Below are positions 1 to 9,764 of a DNA stretch of 64,000 nucleotides, in pieces; within the stretch, counting starts at the first letter, position 1; each line of letters begins with the position of its first letter. Under the pieces are notes generated by a model. The model did no database searches. It saw only the letters and a list, made by a program, of their open reading frames with translations, and was not told the DNA's origin. The position numbers and the translations under genes were made by a program. Source of the stretch: Stenotrophomonas sp. SAU14A_NAIMI4_5 (GTDB lineage Bacteria > Pseudomonadota > Gammaproteobacteria > Xanthomonadales > Xanthomonadaceae); assembly GCF_003086795.1 (NCBI RefSeq), contig NZ_CP026003.1:286455-350454 (forward strand), written 5' to 3'.

Positions 1-603
1 CACCGGCCACTGCCGATGGCGATGTTCTCCACCATGCTGGCGCGCGTGTTCGGTGCACGCGCCCATGTACAGGTCAGCGATGACCTGCGTTTCCAGAAGA
101 AGAGCAGCCCATCCGGCGGCGGCCTGCATCCCACCGAGGCGTACCTGGTGGTGCAGAACGTGGACGGCGTGGCGCCGGGTGTGTATCGCTACCTGCTGGA
201 CGGGCACCGCCTACTGCGCCTGCCGGATCCGCCGATGGGACTGCGTGCGTTCGCCATGGAAGCACTGGGCCAGCAGCACTGGTTTGCCAATGCGCACTGC
301 CTGGTGACCCTGGTGCCGCGCTTCGACCGCACGTTCTGGAAATACCGGCGCCACGCCAAGGGCTACCGCGTGGTCGCGCTCGAGGCGGGGCACCTGTCGC
401 AGACGATGTACCTGTCGGCCACCGACCTGGGCCTGGGCGCCTTCATCACCGGCGCGATCAACGAGCGCTGCCTGGAACCGGTGCTGCAGCTGGACCCGGT
501 GCAGCAGGGCGCATTGGCGATGTGTGGTTTCGGCTGGCGCGCGGCAAGCATGGAAACGGCCGAGCTGGACCCGGCCGGCGAGGTCTGGACGCGCGCCGGC
601 TGA
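1..603 (+). CDS. SagB-type nitroreductase-fold dehydrogenase, 3' part only
   Basis: The reading frame is open from base 1, so the N-terminus lies outside the window and 200 residues are visible. The segment SSPSGGGLHPTEAY, followed by a stretch ending in ALEAGHLSQ, is typical of the SagB-type FMN dehydrogenase branch of the nitroreductase fold. Relatives in Xanthomonadaceae are annotated as putative peptide-maturation dehydrogenases, which oxidise azoline rings in ribosomal peptides. The substrate cannot be seen here because no precursor or cyclodehydratase gene lies within the window. The family assignment is fairly secure; the peptide-maturation role is inferred. Confidence 0.75.
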   Translation, partial: HRPLPMAMFSTMLARVFGARAHVQVSDDLRFQKKSSPSGGGLHPTEAYLVVQNVDGVAPGVYRYLLDGHRLLRLPDPPMGLRAFAMEALGQQHWFANAHCLVTLVPRFDRTFWKYRRHAKGYRVVALEAGHLSQTMYLSATDLGLGAFITGAINERCLEPVLQLDPVQQGALAMCGFGWRAASMETAELDPAGEVWTRAG

Positions 604-627
604 GCGCGCGTCCGTCCTTCCCACTTC

Positions 628-2655
628 TCAAGCGGCTTCGAAATCCACCAGCACGGCGCCGTCGCCCACCTGGTCGCCGGCCTTGGCGCGGTAGCCCTTC
701 ACCGTGCCGTCGGCCGGGGCCTGCAGGGTGTGCTCCATCTTCATCGCGTCCAGCACCACCAGCGGCGTGCCGCGCTTCACCTGCGTACCGGCGTCGACCA
801 GGGTGGCCACGATCCTGCCCGGCATCGGTGCCAGCAGGCTGCCGGCATCGGCGGTGGCGTTGTCTGATTCACCGACCGGGTCATGCAGGGTGAAGCGGTG
901 CTGGCCATCGGCGCCGAACAGATACAGCTGGTCGCCTTCGCGCAGCAGCTGCAGCTGCCAGCGGCGACCGTCCAGCTGCACGCTCATGTGCTGGCCGTCG
1001 GCGCTGCCGAGCACCGTGGCCGGTGCAGCATCATCGCGCTGCACGCGCCAGCCATCGGCCTGCGCCCACACCTTCAACGTGTGCGTGCGCTCGCCCTGCT
1101 GCAGCGGCAGCACACGCGGTGCCGAAGCACCGAGGCGCCAACCGTCCTGCGCCTGCCACGGCGAATGCGGATCGCGTGCATCGCTGCCCGCACGCGCGGT
1201 ACTGGCCACGGCAGCGATGGCCGCCAGCTGCCACAGCGCATCATCGCTGTCGCCCACGGCGTTCAGCGCGGCCTGTTCGCGTTCGATCAGCGCGGTGTCC
1301 AGCTTCGCGTGCGCGAACGAATCGGTGTTGACCAGGCGACGCAGGAAACCGGCATTGGTGGTCACGCCCACCACCTGGCAGTCAGCCAGGGCCTGGCTCA
1401 TGCGGCGCAGGGCGGCCTCGCGGTCCACGTCCCAGACGATCAGCTTGGCGATCATCGGATCGTAGTACGGGGTGATGCTGTCGCCTTCTTCCACGCCGGT
1501 ATCCACGCGCACGTTCGCCGAAGGCGTCGGCAGGCGCAGGCGGCGCAGGGTGCCGGTGGACGGCAGGAAACCACGGTCGGCATCTTCGGCATACAGGCGC
1601 GCTTCGATGGCATGGCCGTGGATGGCCAGCTGTTCCTGGCGCAGCGGCATCGGCTGGCCAGCGGCCACGCGCAGCTGCCATTCCACCAGGTCGGTGCCGG
1701 TGATGTACTCGGTCACCGGATGTTCGACCTGCAGGCGGGTGTTCATTTCCATGAAGTAGAAATCGCCGTCCGGGCCGGCAATGAACTCCACCGTGCCCGC
1801 ACCCACGTAGCCCACCGCGCGCGCGGCATCGACCGCGGCCTTGCCCATCGCTGCACGGCGCTCGGCGCTCATGCCCGGTGCCGGGGCTTCTTCCAGCACT
1901 TTCTGGTGGCGGCGCTGCACCGAGCAGTCGCGCTCGAACAGGTAGACCGCATCCCCGTGGGAATCGCCGAACACCTGGATCTCGATATGGCGCGGTCGCT
2001 CGACGTACTTCTCCACCAGCACGTGGTCGTTGCCGAAGGCCGAGGCGGCCTCGCGCTGGCAGCTGGCCAGCGCATCAACGAAGTCTTCGCTGCGTTCGAC
2101 CTTGCGCATGCCCTTGCCACCGCCACCGGCGCTGGCCTTGATCAGCACGGGGTAGCCGATGGCATCGGCCTGCGCGCGCAGGAACACGGGCTCCTGCTGG
2201 TCACCGTGGTAGCCCGGGGTCAGCGGCACGCCGGCCTTGGCCATCAATGCCTTGGCCGCGCTCTTGTCGCCCATCGCGCGGATGGCGCTGGCCGGCGGGC
2301 CGATGAAGGTGATGCCGGCGGCGGCACAGGCATCGGCGAAATCGGCGTTCTCGGAGAGGAAGCCGTAGCCGGGATGGATGGCCTGCGCGCCGCTGCGGCG
2401 TGCGGCCTCCAGCAGCACGTCGCCGCGCAGGTAGCTTTCACGCGCGGCAGCCGCGCCGATGTGGATGGCCTCGTCGGCCAGGCGCACGTGGCGCGCGTTG
2501 CGGTCGGCATCGGAATACACCGCCACGGTGGCGATGCCCAGGCGACGGCAGGTGGCGATGACGCGGCAGGCGATCTCGCCACGGTTGGCGATGAGGATTT
2601 TGCTGAACATGGCGACGGGCTTCATGGGAGCTTGCTCGGTCATGGCACGGGTCAC
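628..2655 (-). CDS. liuD: Methylcrotonyl-CoA carboxylase biotin-carrying alpha subunit (LiuD/MccA-like)
   Basis: This ATP-grasp biotin carboxylase carries its own biotinyl domain. With LiuB it carboxylates 3-methylcrotonyl-CoA in leucine degradation. The biotin carboxylase domain starts with [14 protein letters not shown], the glycine-rich ATP loop [11 protein letters not shown] follows near residue 175, and the biotinylation motif DAMKMEH lies near the C-terminus (Lys about 639 of 675). The GTG start overlaps the liuB stop as GTGA, which suggests translational coupling. ATGs at 2643 and 2610 are alternative starts, and the last gives the more usual family N-terminus [11 protein letters not shown]. 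Methylcrotonyl rather than propionyl or geranyl specificity is inferred from the operon. Confidence 0.9.
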   Translation of the reverse strand: MTRAMTEQAPMKPVAMFSKILIANRGEIACRVIATCRRLGIATVAVYSDADRNARHVRLADEAIHIGAAAARESYLRGDVLLEAARRSGAQAIHPGYGFLSENADFADACAAAGITFIGPPASAIRAMGDKSAAKALMAKAGVPLTPGYHGDQQEPVFLRAQADAIGYPVLIKASAGGGGKGMRKVERSEDFVDALASCQREAASAFGNDHVLVEKYVERPRHIEIQVFGDSHGDAVYLFERDCSVQRRHQKVLEEAPAPGMSAERRAAMGKAAVDAARAVGYVGAGTVEFIAGPDGDFYFMEMNTRLQVEHPVTEYITGTDLVEWQLRVAAGQPMPLRQEQLAIHGHAIEARLYAEDADRGFLPSTGTLRRLRLPTPSANVRVDTGVEEGDSITPYYDPMIAKLIVWDVDREAALRRMSQALADCQVVGVTTNAGFLRRLVNTDSFAHAKLDTALIEREQAALNAVGDSDDALWQLAAIAAVASTARAGSDARDPHSPWQAQDGWRLGASAPRVLPLQQGERTHTLKVWAQADGWRVQRDDAAPATVLGSADGQHMSVQLDGRRWQLQLLREGDQLYLFGADGQHRFTLHDPVGESDNATADAGSLLAPMPGRIVATLVDAGTQVKRGTPLVVLDAMKMEHTLQAPADGTVKGYRAKAGDQVGDGAVLVDFEAA

Positions 2656-4262
2656 ATGCGGAACACGCCGAAGCGCGTCTGCTGCGGGGCGGCGTTGAGG
2701 CTGGCCGACAGGGCCAGGGCCAGGACACGGCGGGTGTCGACCGGATCGATCACGCCGTCATCCCACAGGCGCGCGCTGGCGTAGTAGGGGTGGCCCTGCT
2801 GTTCGAACTGGTCGCGGATCGGCGCCTTGAAGGCGTCTTCTTCCGCCGCCGGCCACTGCCCGCCCTTGGCTTCGATACCATCGCGCTTGACCGTGGCCAG
2901 CACGCTGGCGGCCTGTTCGCCGCCCATCACGCCGATGCGCGCGTTCGGCCACATCCACAGGAAGTTGGGCGAATAGGCGCGGCCGCACATGCCGTAGTTG
3001 CCGGCACCGAACGAGCCGCCGATGACCACGGTGAACTTGGGCACCTTGGCGCAGGCCACGGCCATCACCAGCTTGGCCCCGTCCTTGGCGATGCCGCCCT
3101 GTTCGTACTTGCGGCCGACCATGAAGCCGGTGATGTTCTGCAGGAACACCAGCGGGATGTTGCGCTGGGTGCACAGCTCGATGAAGTGCGCGCCCTTCAG
3201 CGCGGACTCGGAGAACAGGATGCCGTTGTTGGCGATGATGCCGATCGGGTAGCCGTTCAGATGCGCGAAGCCGGTGACCAGCGTCGCGCCATAGCGCGGC
3301 TTGAACTCATCGAAACGCGAGCCATCGACCAGGCGTGCGATCACTTCGCGCACGTCGTAGGGCTTGCGCGTATCGGCCGGGATCACCCCGTACAGCTCGT
3401 GCGCCGGCAGCAGCGGTTCCTCGCTGGGCTGCACCGCCATCGCCGGTTCCGGCTTGCGCCAGTTCAACTGGGCGATGATCGCGCGCACCCGTGCCAGTGC
3501 CTGCAGGTCGTTGTCGGCCATGTGGTCGGCCACGCCCGAAATGCGCGTGTGCACGTCGGCGCCGCCCAGTTCTTCGGCCGTCACCACTTCACCGGTGGCG
3601 GCCTTCACCAGCGGCGGACCGCCCAGGAAGATCGTGCCCTGCTCGCGCACGATCACCGTTTCATCGCTCATCGCCGGCACGTAGGCGCCGCCGGCGGTGC
3701 AGCTGCCCATCACGCAGGCGATCTGCGGGATGCCCTGTGCGGACAGGTTGGCCTGGTTGTAGAAGATGCGGCCGAAATGATCGCGGTCGGGGAACACCTC
3801 GTCCTGCAGTGGCAGGAACGCACCACCGGAGTCGACCAGGTAGATGCAGGGCAGGTGGTTCTGCTCGGCGATCTCCTGCGCGCGCAGGTGCTTCTTCACC
3901 GTCATAGGGTAGTAGGTGCCGCCCTTGACGGTGGCATCGTTGGCCACGATCACGCATTCGACACCGCTGACCCGGCCGATGCCGGCCACCACGCCCGCGG
4001 CGGGTACGGCGTCTTCGTACATGCCGTGCGCGGCCAGCGGCGCGATTTCCAGGAAGGCGCTGCCGGGGTCGAGCAGGGCGTCGATACGGTCGCGCACCAG
4101 CAGCTTGCCGCGTGCGGTGTGCTTGGCGCGCGCAGCCTCGTTGCCGCCCAGCGCGGTGCGCGCCAGCGTGGCGTGCAGGTCATCAACCACGGCCTGCATG
4201 GCCGCGCGGTTGCTTTCGAAGGTGTCGCTGCCCGGTTGCAGCTGGCTGTTGAGGACGGTCAT
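2652..4262 (-). CDS. liuB: Methylcrotonyl-CoA carboxylase carboxyltransferase beta subunit (LiuB/MccB)
   Basis: A 536-residue carboxyltransferase of the acyl-CoA carboxylase beta family, the usual length for MccB. It transfers carboxyl from biotin to 3-methylcrotonyl-CoA. Visible family features include [20 protein letters not shown], the oxyanion-type glycine stretch [18 protein letters not shown], and the C-terminal crotonase-like half with [15 protein letters not shown] and [17 protein letters not shown]. It lies 10 bp downstream of the isovaleryl-CoA dehydrogenase gene and overlaps the alpha subunit by 4 bp. The order dehydrogenase, beta, alpha fits a leucine-degradation (liu) operon. Confidence 0.93.
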   Translation of the reverse strand: MTVLNSQLQPGSDTFESNRAAMQAVVDDLHATLARTALGGNEAARAKHTARGKLLVRDRIDALLDPGSAFLEIAPLAAHGMYEDAVPAAGVVAGIGRVSGVECVIVANDATVKGGTYYPMTVKKHLRAQEIAEQNHLPCIYLVDSGGAFLPLQDEVFPDRDHFGRIFYNQANLSAQGIPQIACVMGSCTAGGAYVPAMSDETVIVREQGTIFLGGPPLVKAATGEVVTAEELGGADVHTRISGVADHMADNDLQALARVRAIIAQLNWRKPEPAMAVQPSEEPLLPAHELYGVIPADTRKPYDVREVIARLVDGSRFDEFKPRYGATLVTGFAHLNGYPIGIIANNGILFSESALKGAHFIELCTQRNIPLVFLQNITGFMVGRKYEQGGIAKDGAKLVMAVACAKVPKFTVVIGGSFGAGNYGMCGRAYSPNFLWMWPNARIGVMGGEQAASVLATVKRDGIEAKGGQWPAAEEDAFKAPIRDQFEQQGHPYYASARLWDDGVIDPVDTRRVLALALSASLNAAPQQTRFGVFRM

Positions 4263-4272
4263 CGCAGTGGCC

Positions 4273-5436
4273 TTACAGGGTGCGCTGGAACAGTTCGCGG
4301 CCGATCAGCATGCGGCGGATCTCCGAGGTGCCGGCGCCGATTTCATACAGCTTGGCGTCGCGCCACAGGCGGCCGGTCGGGTATTCATTGATGTAGCCGT
4401 TGCCGCCCAGGATCTGGATCGCCTGGCCGGTCAGCCAGGTGGCCTTCTCGGCGGCATACAGGATGGCGCCGGCGGCGTCCTGGCGGGTGGTGCGGCCTTG
4501 GTCGCAGGCGCGCGCCACGGCATAGACATAGGCGCGGCAGGCACCCAGGCCCACGTACATGTCGGCGATCTTGGCCTGGATCAGCTGGAAGCTGCCGATG
4601 GCTTCACCAAACTGGTGGCGCTCGTGCACATACGGCATCACCACGTCCATGGCCGCGGCCATCAGGCCCAGCGGGCCACCGGACAGCACCACGCGCTCGT
4701 AGTCCAGGCCGGACATCAGCACGCGCACGCCGCCGCCGACCTGGCCCAGCACGTTCTCTTCCGGCACTTCGCAATCCTGGAACACCAGCTCGCAGGTGGG
4801 CGAGGAGCGCATGCCCAGCTTGTCCAGCTTCTGCGCGGTGGTGAACCCCTTCATGCCCTTTTCGACCAGGAAGGCGGTAATGCCCTTGGCACCGGCCGCC
4901 ATGTCGGTCTTGGCGTAGACCACCAGCACGTCGGCATCGGGGCCGTTGGTGATCCACATCTTGTTGCCGTTGAGCACGTAGCGGTCACCGCGCTTGTCCG
5001 CGCGCAGCTTCATCGACACCACGTCCGAACCAGCGCCCGGTTCGCTCATCGCCAGCGCACCGACCAGCGCGCCGCTGCACAGGCCGGGCAGGAAGCGCTG
5101 CTTCTGTTCCTCGTTGCCGTTCTTGCGCAGCTGGTTCACGCACAGGTTGGAGTGCGCGCCATAAGAGAGGCCGATGCCGCCGGAGGCGCGCGAAATTTCT
5201 TCCATCGCCACCACATGGGCCAGGTAGCCCATGCCGGTGCCGCCGTATTCTTCTTCCACGGTGAGGCCCAGCAGGCCCTGTTCGCCCAGCTTGGGCCACA
5301 GGGCCAGCGGGAACTGGTTGGTGGCATCGGCCTCGGCGGCCAGCGGAGCGACCTCGGCAGCGGCAAAATGGGCCACGCTCTGGCGCAGCAGGTCGATATC
5401 TTCGCCAAGATCGAAGTTCAGGGATGGCACGTGCAT
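4273..5436 (-). CDS. liuA: Isovaleryl-CoA dehydrogenase
   Basis: An FAD-dependent acyl-CoA dehydrogenase of 387 residues that oxidises isovaleryl-CoA to 3-methylcrotonyl-CoA. The start at [13 protein letters not shown] was chosen because it matches family N-termini; the frame runs 13 codons further upstream. The motif [15 protein letters not shown] holds the glutamate that acts as catalytic base in isovaleryl-CoA dehydrogenases. The C-terminal position used by most other acyl-CoA dehydrogenases has Gly instead ([10 protein letters not shown]), which supports the isovaleryl assignment. It is the first gene of the minus-strand liu operon and is divergent from a TetR regulator. Confidence 0.93.
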   Translation of the reverse strand: MHVPSLNFDLGEDIDLLRQSVAHFAAAEVAPLAAEADATNQFPLALWPKLGEQGLLGLTVEEEYGGTGMGYLAHVVAMEEISRASGGIGLSYGAHSNLCVNQLRKNGNEEQKQRFLPGLCSGALVGALAMSEPGAGSDVVSMKLRADKRGDRYVLNGNKMWITNGPDADVLVVYAKTDMAAGAKGITAFLVEKGMKGFTTAQKLDKLGMRSSPTCELVFQDCEVPEENVLGQVGGGVRVLMSGLDYERVVLSGGPLGLMAAAMDVVMPYVHERHQFGEAIGSFQLIQAKIADMYVGLGACRAYVYAVARACDQGRTTRQDAAGAILYAAEKATWLTGQAIQILGGNGYINEYPTGRLWRDAKLYEIGAGTSEIRRMLIGRELFQRTL

Positions 5437-5567
5437 TGCGGCGGCTCCACGAGGAAGGTGGGGGAATGGACGCACCCGTCAGGGGGAGGCTGGTGGCTGT
5501 TGAAGGCAGCGGCCAGCACGGGCGATGGGCCCAGCGTAGCGGGGTTCGGGAAAGAAGTGAATACAAA

Positions 5568-5580
5568 TTCAAAAATTGAA
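5568..5580. promoter_or_regulatory. Candidate TetR operator in the liu divergent promoter
   Basis: The perfect palindrome TTCAAAAATTGAA sits in an AT-rich island between liuA and the TetR gene, 14 bp before the regulator's ATG. Its position suits autoregulation and control of the liu operon. No binding data can be seen, so the assignment is inference from symmetry and context. Confidence 0.5.
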
Positions 5581-5594
5581 ACTAGAATCAGGAT

Positions 5595-6212
5595 ATGGCC
5601 TACAAACGCTCTGCATTGATGGAAGAACGGCTGGCCGGGGCCCGTGAACGGATCCTGCTGGCGACCCGCGAGCTGGTTGCGGCCGGGGGCTGGCGCAATG
5701 CCCCGGTGACCGCCGTGGCGACCCAGGCGGGGGTGTCCACCGGCTTGATCTACCGGCACTTCCCGTCCAAGGCCGAGCTGTTCGTGGAGGTGCTCAACGC
5801 CGCCGTGGCCCACGAGGTGGAGATCATGGAGCGCATCGCCAGCGGCCCCGAGGTGGCCAGCGAGCGCTTGCGCCTGGCGATCACCGCCTTCGTCCGTCGC
5901 GCCCTGGCCGGGCCGGGGCTGGCCCATGCCTTCATCGTCGAGCCGGTGGACCCGGACGTGGAGGCCGAGCGCATGCGCGGGCGCCGCGCCTTCGGTGACG
6001 TGTTCCTGCGCCTGGTGGAAGAGGGCGTCGCCGCCGGCGAACTACCCGCGCAGGACGCGCATGCCACGGCCGCCTGCCTGGTCGGTGCCTTCACCGAAGC
6101 GATGGTCGGCCCGACTGCGCCCAGCCGCGAAGTGCATCGCGACGAAGGTGCGCTGGTGGACGCGATCTGCAGCTTCTGCCTGCGCGCGATCGGCGCCCCC
6201 TCAAAACGGTAG
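5595..6212 (+). CDS. TetR-family regulator, probably of the liu operon
   Basis: A 205-residue protein with an N-terminal TetR helix-turn-helix (residues about 15-60; ILLATRELVAAGGWRNAPVT and TGLIYRHFPSKAELF) and a variable ligand-binding C-terminal half. It is transcribed divergently from liuA across a 158-bp gap containing a palindrome, so control of isovalerate/leucine catabolism is likely. Its stop codon TAG is part of the GTAG terminus of a SMAG repeat, so the repeat defines the end of the protein. The effector is unknown; an acyl-CoA intermediate would fit. Confidence 0.85.
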   Translation: MAYKRSALMEERLAGARERILLATRELVAAGGWRNAPVTAVATQAGVSTGLIYRHFPSKAELFVEVLNAAVAHEVEIMERIASGPEVASERLRLAITAFVRRALAGPGLAHAFIVEPVDPDVEAERMRGRRAFGDVFLRLVEEGVAAGELPAQDAHATAACLVGAFTEAMVGPTAPSREVHRDEGALVDAICSFCLRAIGAPSKR

Positions 6213-6315
6213 CGCCGGGCCATGCCCGGCGGCTGTTGCCGCGCTTCGCGCTCGCCGGGCCATGCCCGGCGGCTGTTGCCGCGCTTCGCGCTCGCCGGGC
6301 GTGGCCCGGCGCTAC
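6209..6315. repeat. SMAG (GTAG) palindromes with an internal 40-bp tandem duplication
   Basis: A GTAG-started palindrome (GCCGGGCCATGCCCGGC core) begins at 6209, and an inverted partner ends in GCTAC at 6315. Between them a 40-bp unit starting CGCCGGGC recurs exactly at 6213, 6253 and, in part, 6293. This is typical Stenotrophomonas REP structure enlarged by local duplication. Confidence 0.85.
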
Positions 6316-6452
6316 CCGCATGCGGCCACGGCCGCATGCTGCGCCGCACCAGCATCGACGCCTGTTGTCGCACGCGAAGCGCGTTCTATACTCGGCCCAT
6401 CACGCAGTCGCTCAGCCGTGGTCCAACGACTATCAGCCAGGGGTAACGAAGA

Positions 6453-6971
6453 GTGCGGAATTACGATCTGGAGTTCCTGAAACGCTTCTCCATGGTGATC
6501 GCGCTGCTGGCGGCCATCACCCTCGGTCTCATCCTCCTGGCGGCGTACATCCACACCCGGATTCCGCCCGAGGTGTCGCCCACGGCGGCCAAACGCACCG
6601 AGCAGCGCATCTCGCCCACTGGCGCGGTGTATGCCGGCAGCACCGGCGCCGCCGCGCAGGCCGCGGCCAAGGCGGCCGCACTGGCCAAGGCCGCCTCGCA
6701 GGTCGCCTACGGCGGCACCAAGGACGGCAAGGTCATCTTCGACAACCTCTGCACCGCCTGCCACACCACTGGCGTTGGCCAGGCCCCGACCCTCGACCAC
6801 GCGCACTGGGACCAGCGCCTGGCGCAGGGCAAGGACACTCTCTACAAGCACGCCATCGAGGGCTACACCGGCCCGGATGGCGGGATCATGCCGCCCAAGG
6901 GCGGCAATCCGGCGCTGACCGAGGAACAGATCCACGCCACCGTGGACTGGATGCTGGGCAACCTGAAGTAA
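6453..6971 (+). CDS. Membrane-anchored c5-type cytochrome c
   Basis: A 172-residue protein with a GTG start. It has one N-terminal membrane helix (residues about 13-31), a low-complexity Ala/Lys linker (residues 60-83) and a single haem-binding CTACH at residues 100-104. A downstream GGIMPPKGG segment provides a candidate Met ligand. The haem domain should face the periplasm. It resembles short c5-like electron carriers associated with respiratory chains; its partner is not visible because the neighbours are unrelated. The start was chosen at the only codon that leaves a complete membrane anchor. Confidence 0.85.
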   Translation: MRNYDLEFLKRFSMVIALLAAITLGLILLAAYIHTRIPPEVSPTAAKRTEQRISPTGAVYAGSTGAAAQAAAKAAALAKAASQVAYGGTKDGKVIFDNLCTACHTTGVGQAPTLDHAHWDQRLAQGKDTLYKHAIEGYTGPDGGIMPPKGGNPALTEEQIHATVDWMLGNLK

Positions 6972-7009
6972 CCGCCGGAACGGCCAAACCGGGAAACGGC
7001 GGAACGGGG

Positions 7010-7096
7010 GTAGAGTCGACTGCTAGTCGACTATCGCGCGCAGCGCGGGCTTTTCGGCAACGTAGCGAAGAGCAGTCGACTAACAGTCGACTCTAC
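7010..7096. repeat. Inverted SMAG pair (GTAGAGTCGACT subfamily)
   Basis: GTAGAGTCGACTG at 7010 is mirrored by CAGTCGACTCTAC ending at 7096. Each arm is itself palindromic, giving a dimeric REP structure between the cytochrome and nuclease genes. Confidence 0.85.
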
Positions 7097-7119
7097 CCCC
7101 GCGCGCCCCCGCCGCCGGT

Positions 7120-7142
7120 TGCCGGCCAGCGGCCGGCACTAC
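7120..7142 (-). repeat. Single SMAG repeat (TGCCGGCC subfamily)
   Basis: A palindrome with core GCCGGCCAGCGGCCGGC ending in CTAC, the reverse orientation of the GTAG element seen elsewhere in the window. Confidence 0.8.
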
Positions 7143-7236
7143 CCGGCTTTGCCTACCAAGGCCGAAACCTGCGCTGCAAGCGGGCCTGCACATTTCGGGG
7201 TTAGTCTGTGCGCCCATTTCGTGGAGTCGCCCGTCG

Positions 7237-8682
7237 ATGCGCCGCCGTTCCCTCGCCCTTGCCCTGTCCCTGCTGCTGCCGGCCACCGCCTTTGCCCAGG
7301 CCCAGCCGCAGGCCGCGCCGACCCCGACCTCCACCACCGCCCGCAGCAAGGCCCCGGTCGTGCTGACCACGGCCCCGGCCGACTGGCGCGCGCTGGACGG
7401 CCAGCACGTGCGCATCGCCGCTCCGCTCACCCTGGCCGGCACCGACGGCCTGGAGCGCTTCGGCCAGCTCACCGTGGCCTTCGATGGCCGCCTCTGGCAG
7501 CCCACTGAAGTGGCCGCGCCGGGCACGGCCGGCATCGAACAGGTGATGGCTGACAACCAGCGCCGCCGTCTGGTGCTGGATGACGGCAGCGATGCCCGCG
7601 ACCCGGGCAGCGTGCCGTACCTGGCCGGCAACCCGGTGCTGCGCACCGGCATGCAGCTGCGCAACGTGGAAGGCATCGTGCGCGTGGACGCACAGGGCCG
7701 CCCCAGCCTGCAGGTGCAGGGCACGCTGAAGCTGCCGGAACTGCAGCGCCCGGCGGTGCCGAAGGTGGCCGGCGACCTGCACATCGCCGCCTTCAACCTG
7801 GAGAACTTCTTCAACGGTGATGGCCAGGGCGGTGGTTTCCCGACCCTGCGCGGCGCGCGCACGCTGGACGAACACAAGGCCCAGGTGGCCAAGCTGGTCA
7901 CCACCGTCAACTCGCTCGGCGCCGATGTCGCCGCGCTGATGGAACTGGAAAACGACGGCTACGGCCCGCAGTCGGCCATCGCCGAACTGGTCGATGCGCT
8001 CAACCGCGACCGCGGCGCGCAGGGCGACTGGCGCTTCGTCGACGCCGGCAACGGCCCGGGCGACAACCCGATCCGCGTCGGCATCATCTACCGCAGCAGC
8101 CGCCTGCAGCCGCTGGGCAAGCCGGCCACGCTGACCGGCGGCCCGTTCGTCGAGCACAGCCGCGTGCCGCTGGCGCAGGCGTTCCAGGCCAAGCAGGGCG
8201 CGCCGTTCGTGGTGGTCGCCAACCACTTCAAGTCCAAGGGCTGCCGCGAGGCTGCAGGCGCCGATGCCGACCGGAACGACGGCCAGGGCTGCTGGAACGC
8301 CACCCGCGTCGCCTCGGCGCAGCAATTGAACGACTGGCTGAAGACCAACCCGACCGGCACCGGTGCCCAGGACGCGGTGCTGCTGGGCGACTTCAACGCC
8401 TATGCGCAGGAAGACCCGATCCGCACCCTGCATGACCTCGGCTGGCAGGACGCCTTCAAGGTGGCCAAGGTCGAGCATCCCTACAGCTACGTCTACAACG
8501 GCTATACCGGCCGCCTCGACCACGCGCTGCTGAGCCCGGGCATGGCCAAGCGCCTGCGCGCGGCCGCCGAATGGCACAGCAACGCCGACGAACAGGACGC
8601 CAGCGGCTACCAGGGTCGCAACGTGCCGGGCCCGTGGCGCAGCTCCGACCACGACCCACTGCTGCTGGGTTTCGGCAAGTAA
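7237..8682 (+). CDS. Exported endonuclease/exonuclease/phosphatase-fold nuclease (ExeM/NucH-like)
   Basis: A 481-residue protein with a signal peptide at residues 1-21 (MRRRSLALALSLLLPATAFA). After about 160 residues of N-terminal domain comes an EEP-fold nuclease. The visible EEP motifs are AAFNLENFF, MELENDGYG, VVANHFKSKGC, LGDFNAYAQEDP and the C-terminal SDHDPLLLGF (Asp-His pair). It resembles ExeM/NucH-type extracellular DNases, which need divalent metal, but is shorter than the largest members. The likely location is periplasmic or extracellular, and a role in DNA scavenging or biofilm turnover is inferred. Confidence 0.88.
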   Translation: MRRRSLALALSLLLPATAFAQAQPQAAPTPTSTTARSKAPVVLTTAPADWRALDGQHVRIAAPLTLAGTDGLERFGQLTVAFDGRLWQPTEVAAPGTAGIEQVMADNQRRRLVLDDGSDARDPGSVPYLAGNPVLRTGMQLRNVEGIVRVDAQGRPSLQVQGTLKLPELQRPAVPKVAGDLHIAAFNLENFFNGDGQGGGFPTLRGARTLDEHKAQVAKLVTTVNSLGADVAALMELENDGYGPQSAIAELVDALNRDRGAQGDWRFVDAGNGPGDNPIRVGIIYRSSRLQPLGKPATLTGGPFVEHSRVPLAQAFQAKQGAPFVVVANHFKSKGCREAAGADADRNDGQGCWNATRVASAQQLNDWLKTNPTGTGAQDAVLLGDFNAYAQEDPIRTLHDLGWQDAFKVAKVEHPYSYVYNGYTGRLDHALLSPGMAKRLRAAAEWHSNADEQDASGYQGRNVPGPWRSSDHDPLLLGFGK

Positions 8683-8713
8683 GGATTCGCCGGGGCACGC
8701 CCGGCGGCTTTCT

Positions 8714-8738
8714 GTAGAGTCGAGCCATGCTCGACTGC
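8714..8738 (+). repeat. SMAG repeat (GTAGAGTCGAGCC type)
   Basis: GTAGAGTCGAGCCATGCTCGACT forms a short hairpin just after the nuclease gene. It is preceded by another GC-rich palindrome (about 8689-8712). Confidence 0.8.
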
Positions 8739-8752
8739 TTTGGGGAAACGCC

Positions 8753-8791
8753 GGGGTCGGATCCCATTCCAACGGAATGGGCTCTGACCCC
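8753..8791 (+). repeat. GGGGTC-type hairpin repeat, copy 1
   Basis: A 39-bp element with outer arms GGGGTCGGAT and CTCTGACCCC and a perfect inner stem CCCATTCC/GGAATGGG around AAC. An inverted copy with the same inner stem lies 25 bp further on, in the convergent gap between the nuclease and the transporter. Confidence 0.85.
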
Positions 8792-8816
8792 AAGGCATCG
8801 CGGGGTCTCAAACGCA

Positions 8817-8855
8817 GGGGTCAGAGCGCATTCCGTTGGAATGGGATCCGACCCC
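8817..8855 (-). repeat. GGGGTC-type hairpin repeat, copy 2 (inverted)
   Basis: The reverse complement of copy 1 apart from one base in the inner arm (GCGC instead of GGGC). Together the pair forms a large inverted repeat close to the 3' ends of two convergent genes. Confidence 0.85.
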
Positions 8856-8863
8856 GGGCGGCC

Positions 8864-9721
8864 TCACCCCCAGGCGATCAATCCGATCGCCAGCACCGCC
8901 AGCGCCAGGCCGGCGCGGTTCCACTTCGTGGTGGCCTCGCCGAAGGCGAACACGCCCACCAGCGCGCCCAGCACCACCACGCCGATGTTCATGCCGGCGA
9001 ACACGGTGGCCGGGCTGTCCGGCATCGACTGGTGCGCGTGTACATAGAAGAGGATGTTGCCGCCGTTGAGCAGGCCCAGCAGCGCGCCGGCGCCCAGGTT
9101 GCGCCAGGCCAGCCGGCTGCGGCCGCTGGCATGCCGCCACAGCTGCAGCGCCAGCATCAGCACGAAGGCCACGCTGAAGCTGGCCAGCACCGCCGCCATC
9201 GACGGCGTGCCCGACAGCGCCACCTGCTTGAGCAGCACGTCCACCACCGCAAAGCCGCCCCACACGCCCAGCAGCCAGCCCCAGCCACCGGGCGAGGCCG
9301 CCACGGCCGGCCCACGCGGGCGCAGGCTGATGGCCACCATCGCCAGCACGCCCAGGCCCAGCCCGGCCAGCTTCCACGGCGTGGCCGTCTGGCCGAAGAA
9401 CAGGAAGGCCGCCGCCAGCGACAGCAGCAGCGACAGGCGCTGGGCCACGTCGCTGCGGACGATGCCGGCCACCGCCACCGCGCGGCCCAGCACCAGGAAG
9501 ATCGAGGGCAGCACCACCGCCAGCGCCAGCAGTGACAGCCACGGCGCATGCGGCGCGCGCAGCGCGTCCAGCGGCGGCTGCAGCACCACGGCAGTGAGGG
9601 TGGCGGCGACCAGATAGTTCCAGGTCACCATCTGCGGCACGTCCAGCGCGCGGCGGTTGGCCAGCTTCAACAACACCGAAACCAGCACACTGCAGATCAC
9701 GGCCAGGGACAGGTAGAGCAT
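8864..9721 (-). CDS. EamA/DMT-family inner-membrane transporter
   Basis: A 285-residue hydrophobic protein with about ten predicted membrane segments, beginning MLYLSLAVICSVLVSVLLKL. The two repeated EamA halves are visible, the second ending in a terminal helix LALAVLAIGLIAWG. Such drug/metabolite transporters move small metabolites, but the substrate cannot be deduced. It is divergent from the hydrolase gene at 9765 with only 43 bp between the starts, so the two promoters must overlap. Confidence 0.85.
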   Translation of the reverse strand: MLYLSLAVICSVLVSVLLKLANRRALDVPQMVTWNYLVAATLTAVVLQPPLDALRAPHAPWLSLLALAVVLPSIFLVLGRAVAVAGIVRSDVAQRLSLLLSLAAAFLFFGQTATPWKLAGLGLGVLAMVAISLRPRGPAVAASPGGWGWLLGVWGGFAVVDVLLKQVALSGTPSMAAVLASFSVAFVLMLALQLWRHASGRSRLAWRNLGAGALLGLLNGGNILFYVHAHQSMPDSPATVFAGMNIGVVVLGALVGVFAFGEATTKWNRAGLALAVLAIGLIAWG

Positions 9722-9764
9722 GGGGCGGGCACAGGGCAGGGGCGGGGGACGGTATCATGGTGCC

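Noticed and set aside
883..2784. Long plus-strand ORF of 633 codons opposite liuD
   Set aside because: It mirrors the carboxylase gene, has shadow-type composition rich in His, Gly and Ala, and shows no family motif. High GC keeps such frames open.
2790..4391. 533-codon plus-strand ORF opposite liuB
   Set aside because: Antisense shadow of a clearly conserved gene, with no ribosome-binding site or domain.
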